Assembly: GCA_963932465.1 (NCBI GenBank)
Contig: OZ010798.1
Span: forward strand, 16,910,981-16,974,980
Direction of reading: 5' to 3'
Source of the DNA: Maratus speciosus
Taxonomy: Eukaryota; Arthropoda; Arachnida; Araneae; Salticidae
DNA length: 64,000 nt
Part shown: piece by piece, positions 34,690 through 46,418 of the stretch
Numbering within the stretch: the first letter of the stretch is position 1
Layout: the number at the start of each line of letters is the position of its first letter
Notes under the pieces: generated by a model
Database searches by the model: none
What the model was told of the DNA's origin: nothing
Seen by the model: the letters and a program-made list of their open reading frames with translations, nothing else
Position numbers and translations under genes: made by a program

Positions 34690-35990
34690 AATATTTTATA
34701 AAACAAATACCACCACTATAATCATAAAAATGGGTATTTTTCGAATTTCTATATTTTAATAAGGAATGTGGGGACAAGTTTGGAAAAATGTGGAAAGAAA
34801 AAAAGAGTTTTCACTCTTAGTTTTCTCTGCTTCGAAAATCATAATAATTGGCCGTGGTTTGTCTTTTTGCGATGTTTATTATGCTTTTTAATTAATAAAA
34901 AATGAAAGATCACAGCCTCAGGTGGATTCAGACTAATTTGATCCAAATTTTCAAGGCTTTTAGTGTTGTAAAATTTCTAAGCCACCTCCAACAATAACAC
35001 ACTTTCTTTCATGAGTATAGGAGGAGATAAATTAGGATGCATAATGTTATTTTATTATGAGCTGAGCATTTAGAAACCTTCTGTTTTATAGTAGATATAA
35101 CAAACTGAAAAAAAAAAAAAAAAAATCAAACATAAGGGTAAAAAAAAAGAAAGAAAATATTTAGTTTTGAAAGAAAAAAACCGAACATTGTTTTACCATG
35201 GTACATTTTCGAGATTGTTTTAAAGATGCCTGTTGCTTGGCTCAATCTGCTGGTATGTGTTACAACTAAAAATAAGAATGATGTGTGTTTCTTACAAATA
35301 GGTTCTGAGAAACTGACAATGTTCCACAGTAAAACACTTTAGGCTACCTCTAAAATGAATGTTTTAAGAATCAGCTGTCTGTCAATAGCAACATAAGGGA
35401 CACCTTATATATTTTTCGAAATAGTTTCTTGCATTAAATGTAAAGTTTGTTCTAATATATATTTTCTTAACAAAGTGAATTTTATTTTATACTTTTATCT
35501 TCTCCCTCTTTTTTTTTTCCTTTTCGCATTCACTATTGTAGTCTTATAACACAAAACTTTCTCCTCTTTTTCAATTCAGATTTGTATCATATGAGTCATA
35601 GATGTTAAACTGGTTAACAATATTATTTAAAGATCATTTCAAAATGGTGAGTATTAAACTTCTAACTAATGAAATATACATACATATATATCACATAAAA
35701 GATTTTCAATTGCAAAAATGTTTCAAATGCTGTTCTTTATCATATTAAAATCTTTTTATGACAAAAAATTACAATATTTAAGCTTCTGTCCCTCTGAAAA
35801 AAAAAAATTAAACTTCTATATTCTGAGCCATATCTTACAGCTTAGAAAACATGATATTTGCTCAAGTAAGCACTAAAATTCAATTTTTGAAGGACGAAAT
35901 CTTTCCGAGTTGTGATATTTTTAATTTTATGAATTTTTAGCATTTTTGAGTATATTATGTAGAATTTAAAAATCAATAACTTTGAAAATA
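34690..35990. other. AT-rich intron, nothing recognised
   Basis: Poly(A) runs and microsatellite-like patches only; no supported gene or element ends. Confidence 0.55.
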
Positions 35991-35999
35991 CTTAACATG

Positions 36000-36830
36000 C
36001 CCTCATTAGAATCTGATCTACATGAAAAAGAAGATCATCTACCATAAATCTGGTTTTGACTGATTTGCAGATTACAGAAGAAAAGTAGAAACAAAATTAT
36101 TTTAAAACAGCGTGCATTAAAATAAAAATATAAAGTATAATATTTCGTGTAATTTGTTGCAACACATCTGAGGAAATTCTCATGATAGACTGAGTTACAC
36201 TGATGTAGAACTTGGAAATCAAAAATCTTCTTTACATAAACCATGAATGTTTGCAGTGACTTCTTTTTGTTTGGTAGTATTTCAATCAAGTCTAGGAAAG
36301 GATTGCAATTATGGATGTCATGATACTCATAAAAAGGCTTTTATCGATGTATTTCAGGATTACTATTAAGTTAGTAATATTTTGAGTTTTCTGAATTAAG
36401 CTAACATATCTGATAGCTAACACAGAACAATAACATTTAAAAACATTGTAAAGAGTTGATTAAAAAAAATGAAGAATAAAAGCGTAATATTTCATGCAAT
36501 GTGTCACATCAAACCTGGGGATGTCTCACATGAGTTGGGGAATCATCAGAATCTGGTCCATCTGAACAAGAAGATGAAGTATCACTAATCGGATTTCGTC
36601 TGTCCTCATCAGAATCTGATCCATCTGAACAAGAACATGATCCCTCATTAATCAGATTTCGCCTTATCTGCAGAATAAAACAAAAATTGAGAAATAAAGT
36701 TACAGAAGATATTAAAGGTAAGTAAAATTATAAAACAGGTCCTTGAAATGTAAAAAAAAAGAAGTGTAATATCTAATGCAATGTGTCACATCAAACCTGA
36801 GGATGTCTCACATGAGCTGCAAGTTATACT
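36000..36830 (-). repeat. Local duplications of exon 2 and its flanks
   Basis: The block AATATTTCATGCAATGTG then TCACATCAAACCTG(G/A)GGATG around the exon-2 donor recurs at about 36.77 kb with a 20-bp exon remnant between an AG and a GT. A diverged version is near 36.13-36.20 kb, and a decayed copy of the exon-2 acceptor half lies at 36.00-36.07 kb. The remnants contain stops or break phase, so they look like dead duplicates. Confidence 0.55.
36515..36667 (-). CDS. F-box/LRR protein, exon 2 (Ser/Asp-rich tandem repeat)
   Basis: 51 codons, residues 52-102, phase 0 at both ends. The acceptor is TATTCTGCAG and the donor is CCCCAG|GTTTGATG. The exon consists mainly of two 21-residue repeats, RRNLINEGSCSCSDGSDSD and RRNPISDTSSSCSDGPDSD, each followed by acidic residues. 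The tail is PTHVRHPQ. The CSDGxDSD cores resemble casein-kinase-2-type acidic Ser clusters, a possible phosphorylated or disordered linker (inference). The open phase through the tandem repeat and the good splice sites support coding. Decayed copies flank it. Confidence 0.62.
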
Positions 36831-37246
36831 GCCAGGTGCCCCAATTTATAGGGACATATTTTTAGGTGTTTCTAGAATCATTCCGCTGAACAACTGCAGA
36901 AGCGTTCTGATTTTCATAATGCACACATGATATTAAATTTTTCTATCTACTACAGTATACCTTATACTGTGTTGGGATCTAAGAAGTTTGTAAATTTTGA
37001 GAAATATTGGCAAACAACTTTAATTTGATAAATATTGTAGCATGATTTAAGTTGAAATAAAACTGTCACTAACCATATAAAGTTAAGTTCAGAATTCCAA
37101 GTTTGCTCAATTATTATTATTATTGTTTTATCAAACGTTATAGTCAAAAGAGACAATAAAATTAAGTTAACGAGAAGTATTTTTCTGTGGGAAGTGTGGA
37201 AAAATATTCCCAAGCATTTTTTCATTAAACAATTTGTAAAGTCTAC

Positions 37247-37410
37247 CTGAACTCGACAACACGATATTTTCTTTTCATTGCCGCCTTTCGGCGTTTGTTT
37301 ACGTTCTTACCGCCATGGTTGGATGGTTGCATATCGCGTTTCAGTCGTGGACTGTATACGGCAATTTTACTTGCGATTGCATTCGCTCGTATTCATTTTT
37401 ATAAGGATAA
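37247..37410 (-). promoter_or_regulatory. GC-rich candidate alternative first exon and divergent promoter
   Basis: This patch is clearly GC-richer than its surroundings. On the minus strand CCATGGCG|GTAAGAAC (37316-37311 then donor) gives Met-Ala and a strong donor ending in phase 0, which would join exon 2 in frame. An alternative minus reading gives MQPSNHGGKNVNKRRKAAMK with donor TTCAG|GTAGAC at 37247, but its phase does not fit exon 2. On the plus strand CCGCCATGG also looks like a start context. A YY1-like CCGCCATGG core is present. Promoter function is inferred only. Confidence 0.38.
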
Positions 37411-37997
37411 GTATTTAAATTTAATTAACATATAAAATCATCTTTTTAAGTCATTTTTATATTAAAGTAATTTTTCTAAAGTCATCGTAATATTTATTAA
37501 ATGTTATTCAAATTACAAGTAAATGTTAAGTATCTTCCGACTTATGCAAATTGCGTACTCGATTCTGATTGGCCGATAGGTTTTCGTCCTGATTTAAAGG
37601 GACAGCGATTTCATGTTTTCGGTGTGCAAGGTGTGCGATGTCTAATAGCTGACTTATGGTACTGTCCGGTATATTTTTATGAAGTTTCAGCGAATATAGA
37701 AAGGTATATGGTTAAATACCGATATAATTGTAAGAACTTAAAGTTTATTAAGCATAATGGTTTAGTAAGAAGACGTTTCATCGAAAAATTGTTAATTAAA
37801 TCGGCGATAGAGTTGTGTATAATATATTTCAAGTTGCTGAAAGATTACTTATGTCATTGAATAATGCAGTGCTCTCGAGTTCGGGTAGACTATCGTCACA
37901 AGTGTCCATTAATTTAATCCTGGAACGAAGTCACGTTCATGTATTTCAAGCTCCAATAAAGGAAACCTTCTTCTGTTCATCATTTTGGCACATTACT
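37411..37997 (+). other. Candidate divergent transcribed exon (plus strand)
   Basis: It contains a 119-codon frame (37501-37860) with SDWPIGFRPDLKGQRFHVF and an overlapping second frame. It ends at a perfect donor, ATTACT|GTAAGT (37998). I recognise no protein. A frame this long can occur by chance in this window about once. It could be a non-coding first exon or a host gene 5' end. Confidence 0.25.
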
Positions 37998-38625
37998 GTA
38001 AGTACATTTTACACTTACCTTATCACTGAAACATCATATAATATATATAGGATTCATGAAGTTGCATATATTTCAACATATTCTTATTCAAAGTTATTAT
38101 TTCAACAATATTTTCAAAATTTCATATATAACTTAAACTAATTTGTCAAGTCACTCTGCTGAATTTTTACGTGGGAGGGGCAAGCAACCTACACCCCCCC
38201 CCCCCCCACAGAGGTTATGGTACCCAGAAGCACTTCAACTGCGGTAAAGCTAGAGAAAAGTATTTTAAAATGAAAATGTTGAAGCTAATTAATGAAGTGT
38301 TTTTTGAAGTGTTTTCCAATAGTTCATGTTGTCAAAATGATTATTTATTATTAGTTATTTTCGGAATTTTACGTTGCGTTATTTAACTGATGGATTCGAA
38401 TAAAAAATAGTGTTGTTTGTAATTCTAGTGTTATGTTTTATATTAAGAATTCCATCAAATATATTTCTACTTGCCGATCCAAGGCTGAAATGTGCAATGC
38501 AATTGGATAAATTCACAAACCAAAAATTATTTATTTATTTATTTTCATCATTTAAATTAAATTTAAAATTCTAATTTTTAAAATGGTTTAAAAAAATTCT
38601 TGAAAATCTTCAATATGGTGTCTAT

Positions 38626-38772
38626 AGTAGTATGTACACCACTTTCAATAAGTGCAGCTTATACGCCGGTGCGGCGTATACGATGGAATTTCAGTTTTTC
38701 TTTTTTTACCATTTTCGAACGTAGCGGCATATACGCCAGGGCGGCTTATCTACCCTAAATTACGGTAACTGA
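38626..38772. mobile_element. Fragment with TACCGTA-type end
   Basis: Phrases GCAGCTTATACGCCGGTGCG and GGCGGCTTATCTACCC, then AAATTACGGTA at the right edge. It resembles the ends of the TACCGTA family; the left end is unclear. Confidence 0.4.
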
Positions 38773-39217
38773 TTATGCTGCCCAACAGTCATGACAACTT
38801 CTGAGAGAATAGGGAATCTTGTCAATGCCAGAAATGAGAAAAGGTACAGCCACAGGTTCAGAAACAATTGAACTAATTGAAAAGTTTTATAATTGTAATG
38901 AATATTGAAGAATCATGGCTGGAAATAAAATGTAGTTAGCATTGCTAAGAATGTACTATGCACAAAAGCGATTCATATTGTATGTATCTACATGAGTTGT
39001 ATTCTCTTTTTAAACAGGAATTTCCAAAAAATTTGAGGATTATAACTCTATGTATTCAATCCAGTATTAGCAGCACTGTTCCTTTAAATCAATTTGTGAC
39101 AAGCTTAATGAAAATTTAGAAAATTATTTGGAAAAATGTTATTCCACTTTTTTTATAACGGAAGCTAAAATGCAATTTCCTAAAAGAAACTAAAGCATAC
39201 TTTGGCCTTCAAAAGCT

Positions 39218-39522
39218 ATCGTTTTGTTGGATTTCAGGAAAAATTTTACTTTTCTTATTCAAGATGAGGTTTAAAGTTATCATTGGACCAAAGAATCTGT
39301 GCTCTTCATCCAACTGTTATACACACTCTATCTCTCAATATTAGATTTTCAGCAAGCAATATATACATTTTATCTTATGACATACCACATGATGTCACTC
39401 TTGTGCATTTAAAACAGAAGGAGGTGATATCATTTGTAAAAGAGAGATTTCCTGATGTAAAGAAAGTCTTTGGCTTTGGTGATGGGTGCCCTGGCCAATA
39501 TAAAACTTGCAAATTTTCATAA
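39218..39522 (+). pseudogene. Decayed fragment of a dispersed FSDGxxGQYKN-type protein family
   Basis: Plus strand, in two frames: LLDFRKNFTFLIQDEV-stop-SYHWTKES, then shifted to LHPTVIHTLSLNI ... DIPHDVTLVHLKQKEV and FPDVKKVFGFGDGCPGQYK. From memory this block (ENYxFxxQDxxQSFHW ... SDDLxHDxxxVHxxQ ... FSDGCxGQYKN) occurs in large uncharacterised, repetitive gene families of arthropods and other animals. One stop and at least one frameshift make this copy dead. The missing N terminus may correspond to the exon type seen at 42828-42921. Confidence 0.6.
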
Positions 39523-41041
39523 ACCTTTACCAAAATGAAGAGAATTTCCACTTAAGATATTTAACAATCTTTTTTTTTTCTGGGGGAGGGGGGAGGAGGG
39601 GGGATAGCCGCCGATTTTGAAATACAAAGACAATAATGTTTTAGACACTAAATTACGAAGATCTTCTGGTATGCTGATGTTTTGTTATGTTACTATGTTT
39701 GGAGTTGCAGTAAAATAGGAAAATTGAAATATATATTAGAAGGTTCCCAATGTTGCATAGTCATAATAACTATAAATTTAAAATTGCACGAAGAAAGAAT
39801 GTTGCAGAGTAAATCTAAGTGATACTGCAAAAGTACGTCATTTATTTCTATATTTATATATAGCTCAGTTCTATTTTTGAATTTCAATCTTTTAAATATA
39901 ATGTTTATTCTGATTTTTTAATTAAAAAAATTTGCATATAATTTAACGAATTATTTGCTACATAAAAAAATTCAACAATCTAAATTTTAAAAACGTTTAT
40001 AAGCAATTTTATTTAATGCATTAGATTTAATTAATGATTATTTCAATTTTAATAAAAATGATGTCTTTCTCATAGCTTGTGTAAATATTTTGCCCAGTTT
40101 TTGAAAATTGCACCAATCAAGAAAAAAAAAAAGTATCTATGCCTAATTTAAGCTGTGGTACCTAAATAATTAATGTGGTTTATGACTTGATGAATTTATT
40201 TAATAAGTGCTTCTGTTTTTTACTTGCAAAGTAAAGTTTTTGCTTTGTTTTTTTTATGAGTAAAAAGAGAAAAAAATCTATGACTGCAATATCAGCCCCC
40301 CCCCCCCCCTCCATTAAATATTGTACATATTCCTTATATGCTACCATTGTGAAAGTATTTATAAAAATATACTACTGAATACAATGATAGATGTACATTT
40401 ATGTGACAAACATTTGCGATAACATTGAGAACAACAAAATTTCAGATAATGTGTGATTTGTACCAATACTATATATTACAAATTTTCTACTGTTATAAAA
40501 AATAAATAAATCAGTCTGATTTTAAGAGCTCATTTTAGCAAATAAATCAAAATGATTAATCAATTTAAATTTAAAATGTGCAGCTATTATTTATGTACCA
40601 TAAGCAAAGGTAGAGATTTTTATCTCTTGATAGGTACTACATCCCAAAATAAGTCAAAATTTTTGCATAAGCCATGAGAAAGACATCATTTTTATTTCAT
40701 AACTAGAAAGCCCAAAGTGTAAACTGTTATTTAAAAAAAAATAAATTGTAAATTTTATTTGCCTTTTTGCATAGAGACTTTTTTGTAAAGTCATAAAAAT
40801 TTGGAAAAATAACCATAACTTTCAAACTTAGGTTTAATTTTTTGGCCCTAAATATTTAAAATAAATTTTTTAAATATTTTTTTATTAAAATCTGCATCTT
40901 TTGATGTACTTACGGTGAAAATTTTAAGATGATTCGCATTTTAGATCCAGAGAAACAATTTTTTGAAGATGGAACTGCAGTATAAAAATACAGACTCAGA
41001 AATGTGCGATTTGAGAAATATCCAAAAATTGTAACCCCCGA

Positions 41042-41139
41042 AAATAACGACACTTTGGCGCCAGTTAAATAGCCAATACGTATATGACATTGGCGTCAGA
41101 AAAAAATCGCGCCAATATGGGGTATATGACATCTGTGCC
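41042..41139. mobile_element. MITE family B, right-half fragment
   Basis: Begins AATAACGACACTTTGGCGCC and ends GGTATATGACATCTGTGCC. Confidence 0.65.
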
Positions 41140-41330
41140 CTTAAAAGTTTGTTTATTTGATTTTCATAGCTGTTTATATGATTTGATCACAAATCTCACT
41201 TTCTGATGCCCAAATTACAACAAGCTTTTTAGAAAAATGCCAAGACCCCTATAGTGAAAAAGTACCAAAATGTCTATTATTTTGCACTATCTGCGCTATA
41301 GTTTGTACAAAAGAATTAAGAATAAAATAA

Positions 41331-41514
41331 GGCACAGATGTCATATATGGCGCGATTTTTCCTGGCACCAATATCATATACGCACCAGGTACTTAACTGG
41401 CACCAAAGTGTTGTTATTTTGCTTGATATGGTTACCCGGATATAGATGATATGGAAACGAGGTTTTCGCCAAACTGGTGTCGGAAAAAAATCACGCCAAT
41501 ATGACATCTGTGCC
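41331..41514. mobile_element. MITE family B, copy 4 (complete)
   Basis: GGCACAGATGTCATATATGG at the left and ATATGACATCTGTGCC at the right. It is 184 bp with the phrase GGTACTTAACTGGCACC. Confidence 0.8.
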
Positions 41515-41668
41515 TAAAACAAATGTAAAATGAGATTAAAAAAGAGTTGTTTGACTAAAAAATTAAAAGCAAAATATATGTGTTTTTCTAAATTTTTATT
41601 TATTTATTTATTTATTTTTTTTGAAAGACATGTTTTCATTAAAATTCCCAAAAATGTATAAAAAAAAT

Positions 41669-41952
41669 GGTACTTCTTAGTTATCCCATCGACCAATTTC
41701 ACCAAATTATATAAATCGCCAAACTACTCGCCAAATTATACACATTGACATAATTTTTATTTTAAATAACGAAACAACAAATAAATTAGTAAAACATTAA
41801 TAAAAATACAAATAAAACGTCGAATTAATGATTTTATTGGCCATTATTGACATTTAATCTTACAATTAATTAATTAATGGAAAACCATTATTGACATTTA
41901 ATCTTACAATTTGGAGACAGTAATTTGGTCGACGGGATAACTAAGGAGTACC
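41669..41952. mobile_element. MITE family A, copy 5
   Basis: GGTACTTCTTAGTTATCCCA at the left and GGGATAACTAAGGAGTACC at the right. It is 284 bp. Confidence 0.82.
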
Positions 41953-42827
41953 AAATATATATATATTTTAAATACGGGCCATTTTCAAAATTCGCTTACA
42001 TATGCTGTCCAAGACAAAAAAGAAGAAAGTTCAAATATAAATTAACATGTAAAGTTTAAATTGAGCTATGCATTGTATAAAGAAGACTATATTAAATATT
42101 TCTAGCATTAAAAATAAAAAAAATCAATAAAAAATATTGAGATATAAATCTTTAAAATTGCGATTCTAAGCAAAAATGCTTGTCCCATTCCAAGTTCTAT
42201 GTAATTAACTTTTATTTTTTTAATCTAATTTAGATTTTTTTTAATAAAATGCTTTAATTATTTTAAATATGAACTATTAGTGTGCTATATTAGTGAAAAA
42301 AAATTAATTACCAAAGTTTTTTTCTTTAACAAATCAACAGAAATATTTTGTCCCTCACTTTACGTCAAGTCTGTTACCTTATAATTATTTTAATCAAAAT
42401 AGGTTTCTAATTCTGCCAAAAGTTGGCAGTACATATTCAGTGGCATTGTTAAACTATTCAAGTAACTGCTACTTGCCATTTTTTATTCATCAATTGAAAA
42501 ACATTGCAATAGTGGCAAGAACCGGCTTTCTTCAAAGTTGGTATTTTTTTTCATGGGCAAGTCTGTTACCGTAATTTTTAATACTAAAATAAAACTTTTT
42601 ACACTTTTGTATTTAAATATTGATCACTAAATAATTTTAGAAGGCATGTGTATTGTTATCTAAGTTAGAAATTATAGAGCTTAGCTCCATTTCTAATGGT
42701 TTGATTTGAATGTCAAATCCGTTACCTGTCAAGTCTGTTACCATGCGACTGGTAACGCAATTGACTCACGGTAACAGACTTGACATTGTTTGCGAACTAT
42801 CGTTTATAAAGGTTTTTTGCATCAAGA

Positions 42828-42921
42828 ATGGATTTAGCAGCTGCAGAAATGCAAAGGTGCTACTATTTGGAAAGACTGAAATAAAACCCAGAAAAATATA
42901 AACAAGCTGAAAACAAACAAA
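42828..42921 (+). pseudogene. Putative first exon of the FSDG-family gene, with one stop
   Basis: It reads MDLAAAEMQRCYYLERLK, then a stop, then NPEKYKQAENKQ, and ends at a donor-like AAA|GTAAGG. The MxxxAExQRxYxxRLKxNPEKY pattern is, from memory, the N terminus of the same repetitive family as the 39.2-kb pseudogene. The TAA sits where that family has a linker residue. It starts 44 bases after the 15-mer cluster. The identification is tentative because the segment is short. Confidence 0.45.
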
Positions 42922-43398
42922 GTAAGGTAAATTAAAAATATTTTCAATCACTTATGACAAACCAATGGACAAAATAACTTAATTTCCACATTAAAATGTT
43001 AAATTCATATTTATTTTGTATGCAAATTATTAACAGTATTCTATTTTTTATAGAAAAAATTCTTTGCAAAGAAAATTATATGAATGATTTATTGATAAAA
43101 TATGAGGAGGTATAAAAAAAAAGTATTGGCATGAAAAGCAAGTTTAATGTTGCTTATGCAAACTTCAGTCCAGTAACTCTATGTTAATTGAAAAGTTTGA
43201 AGCAGTCTTAATATGCTTTAAAAAACAGTTTTAAAATATCAGCCCCTTCCAGCTTTAAATGCAAAAACTGAATAAAACATTTTTGCATATTGATTTTCCA
43301 GAATATTATGCATACAGATTAAGTGAAGACATGCAAACTAGTCACAGTGGTGCATCTAGAACTCAGGCTACACTTCATATGGGTGTTTTACACACATA

Positions 43399-43784
43399 CA
43401 GGGTGATTTAAAACTAGAGGAACAAACTTCTAGGAGGGGTGGGGGTACACCTAGATGAATCAGAATCATATAGTAATTGCAGGGTTGGATATGCAATCCT
43501 AATTGTGAAGTCTGGAGGATGCCTTGCATATTTCAAAACATCTGAGATTCCATGAGGTGCCTATGTTATGAAACATTGCGCAACTTCATTATCATGAAAT
43601 TCATGACTTAATTTAAGCTTATGGTCCTTAAATGTCGATTTTCGATCACGATGATTTAGCCCCTAACAACCCCCCTATCTCGTTAGGATTGCATTTCCAA
43701 TACTGAATTGCTATGTGATTCTGAGTTGTCTAGTTGTACCTCACCCCTCCAAGAAGTTTGTTCCTCTAGTTTTGAATCACCCTG
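43399..43784. mobile_element. MITE with CAGGGTGATTTAAAACTAG ends and TA duplication
   Basis: The ends are inverted copies (right end CTAGTTTTGAATCACCCTG), with TA at 43397-43398 and 43785-43786. It is 386 bp and nested in the 15-mer element. The start resembles the fold-back element's CAGGGTG but the rest differs. Confidence 0.85.
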
Positions 43785-44151
43785 TATGAGGAAATTACTC
43801 TTTTTGTACTATGACCTCAGTAAGATCTATTCGAATTCCTCCGAGAGGGAAGTATTTATCGATACTGAATTTTATATAGAAGAGAAGTAAATAAAAAGAT
43901 CCTGAGGATGTTCCTGGAAGAGATATCTGCTGATAAATTGTATGAAATTGTTCATGTTTTGGTAAAATTTATTGGAGGAAGTAGAAAAAAAAAATACACA
44001 TCCTAAACAAAGCAGATGAAGAAGATAAAATTATGTGGGCCTGAATGTGAATGACTGCAAAAGGAGAGTATTTCACATCCGTAAAGACATATATGTTAAT
44101 TTTGAGCAAATCATAGCAATTTTTTTTCTATAATCAAATTTGTCAATGCGA

Positions 44152-44245
44152 GAAAACTGAATATTTTATGAGTTTCCAGTTCCACTTAATATTATATGAA
44201 AACTGAATATTTTATGAGTTTCCAGTTCCACTTAATATTATATGA
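44152..44245. repeat. 46-bp tandem duplication
   Basis: GAAAACTGAATATTTTATGA and its continuation through CACTTAATATTATAT occur twice without change, so the duplication is recent. Confidence 0.85.
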
Positions 44246-45392
44246 AAACTGAAATTTGAGTCATGTTGCACTTGAATATATATCATGCACGTATTTCGAG
44301 TATAAGTAAATACAATAAATATAAAAACTTTTTGTTGAATTAAACCATTTAAACAATGCTAATTCTCAGTTACTTCAAGTTATATTTTAATATTTAGGTG
44401 GAATTGCTTGATACATTATTTGTTTGATGTTCAAATCAAATTCAAATATAGTAATTGATCTGAATATAAAATAATAAAATGATTTCTCTATATCATAGCG
44501 GAAAGAAAAATACTGTTTAAATAAAAAAGTTTATATATAAAGTTGAAAATATGATCATTAAAAACTGAGCTGTAAGTAGACTTTACGTATGGTAACGGGT
44601 TGTGTCAAATCCATTACCAAATGTCAAGTCTGTTACCGCACACTTTTTTTATGATATTTTAATATTAAAATAACTTTTTCACCATTCTATTGTTATTTTT
44701 CCTTCAACTATGAAATAGAGCTGTAATTTTCTTAAAATTCAATAATTTACATGAATATATAATGTTAGTATTAGAAAAAGTTCTGGTATAGTTTTCTATG
44801 TGGTCGAAAATTGGGGCTATAAATGTCTCTCATTTCAATTTCATTTAAGTATTATTGATAAATATCATGTTTTGAAATTTAGGGACATAAGTCACTTCAA
44901 AGTAAGTTGATTTTAGAAAATTTAATAAAATTTAAAGCTGAGTATTTTCAGTAATTTGTACGGTAACAGACTTGACAATTTGCCTTACAGGTAGACATTA
45001 AAATAGCATTTGCATATTAAATTATAAGCCAAAGTGCATGACCAATTACTTTTTCATATACCTTAAACATTTACCATAACACCTGTTTCCATTTTTAAAA
45101 GAAATTATTAAGTTTGAAAAAAACAAAAAAAAAAATTCTGAAATGTAAGCGAATGGTGAAAATAACCCATACGCTAAAAAGTAGCAAATAATATTTGGGC
45201 TTGAAAAGAAATTGTTTTATTTTCTCATGCCCAAGGGAAAAAAAAATGAAAGCCTGGGCGCCAACTTTATATATATATATATATACATAGGTAACATAAG
45301 TAATATAAAAAAAACTTAAACAAAAGTTAAATTGAATTGGCACCCAATCTTTCATTTTTTTTCCCTGGACATGCGAAAATAAAACAATTTCA

Positions 45393-45679
45393 GGTACTTC
45401 TTAGTTATCCCGTCGACCAAATTACTGTCGCCAAATTGTAAGATTAAATGCCAATAATGGTTGCCATTAATTAATTAATTGTAAGATTAAATACCAATAA
45501 TGGCCAATAAAACCATTAATTCGACATTTTATTCATATTTTTATTAATGTTTTACTAATTAATTTGTTCTTTCGTTATTTAAAATAAAAATTATGTCAAT
45601 GTGTATAATTTGGCGAGTGGTTATGGCGATTTATATAATTTGGCGAAATTGGTCGACGGGATAGTAACTAAGAAGTACC
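45393..45679. mobile_element. MITE family A, copy 6
   Basis: GGTACTTCTTAGTTATCCCG at the left and ACTAAGAAGTACC at the right, preceded by GGTCGACGGGATAG. The right end has a 3-bp insertion (GTA). Confidence 0.82.
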
Positions 45680-46035
45680 CAATTTCATTTCAATCCCAAA
45701 AATTTCACACTTTTTAGAGCATTAAAAAAAATACATTTTTGTGAATATTAATGAAATTATGTCTTTCACATTTTTTTTACATTTATTTCTTCTATCTTGA
45801 ATCACGCCTGTTCAGCACATTTTTCTATAAAAACAGCATATGTTCAGCATATTTTTATATTAGAAAAGTTTAATGTGTTGCGCTATCATTAAACCATTTC
45901 AGAAACCGTGTTTAATTTTCCTAATGTAAACAAGCACAGAGCTGTTATGGTGAATCATTCACATTTCAAAATCATTCACATAAAAAATTTCGCTCATTGA
46001 GTTACTATTTCGCCTCTCTTTTAAGACAATGTTAA

Positions 46036-46043
46036 TGACGTCA
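46036..46043. promoter_or_regulatory. CRE-like TGACGTCA
   Basis: A single palindromic TGACGTCA with no other promoter evidence; probably chance. Confidence 0.15.
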
Positions 46044-46418
46044 CAGCACCATGAAAAAGTCTACATGAGAAAAGGGAACCGATGTTGGCATTCATCCAAC
46101 ACTGAATTACCTCTATGGTTTTATAGTGTTTATTTTTTTTCTCATGCAGACGATAATGGAAACTCAAAGCGGCAACAGGTTTTTTTTTTTTGTTTTTTGT
46201 TAGGTTTATTCTGTTCTTTGATTGGAAAAATAATAATGAAGTAGAGATGTAATATAGAATATGTTTTTTAACAAAGAAATACCTTTTTCAATAATTTATA
46301 GTATTTTTCATTTGAAATGAATGAGTAAGGAATGAAATGAATTCATATGAATAAAATTTTCATTTATACTGTCATTTACAAATATGATAAATAATTTACA
46401 AGGATAAACATTTTCTAC

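Larger units (their letters stand above)
27611..36514 (-). other. Intron 2 of the F-box/LRR gene
   Basis: This 8.9-kb intron contains mariner 2 and the insertion that splits it (28.35-34.69 kb), and the decayed exon-2 copy near 36.0 kb. I see nothing in 27.61-28.34 or 34.70-35.99 kb except AT-rich sequence. Confidence 0.6.
42364..44976. mobile_element. Putative element bounded and studded by the 15-mer GTCAAGTCTGTTACC
   Basis: Exact or one-mismatch copies occur in direct orientation at 42364, 42556, 42728 and 44623, and inverted at 42770 and 44962. Looser copies (for example GTCAAATCCGTTACC) are at 42712 and 44604. The outermost copies are inverted relative to each other, as terminal inverted repeats would be. 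A dense cluster (42712-42784) lies just upstream of a putative first exon at 42828. No target duplication is evident. Iterated subterminal motifs are typical transposase-binding sites, but a host regulatory array is also possible. Confidence 0.5.

Noticed and set aside
45095..45355. 86-codon minus-strand frame
   Set aside because: Spans a TA microsatellite and A/T runs; Phe/Tyr/Ile-rich low complexity.
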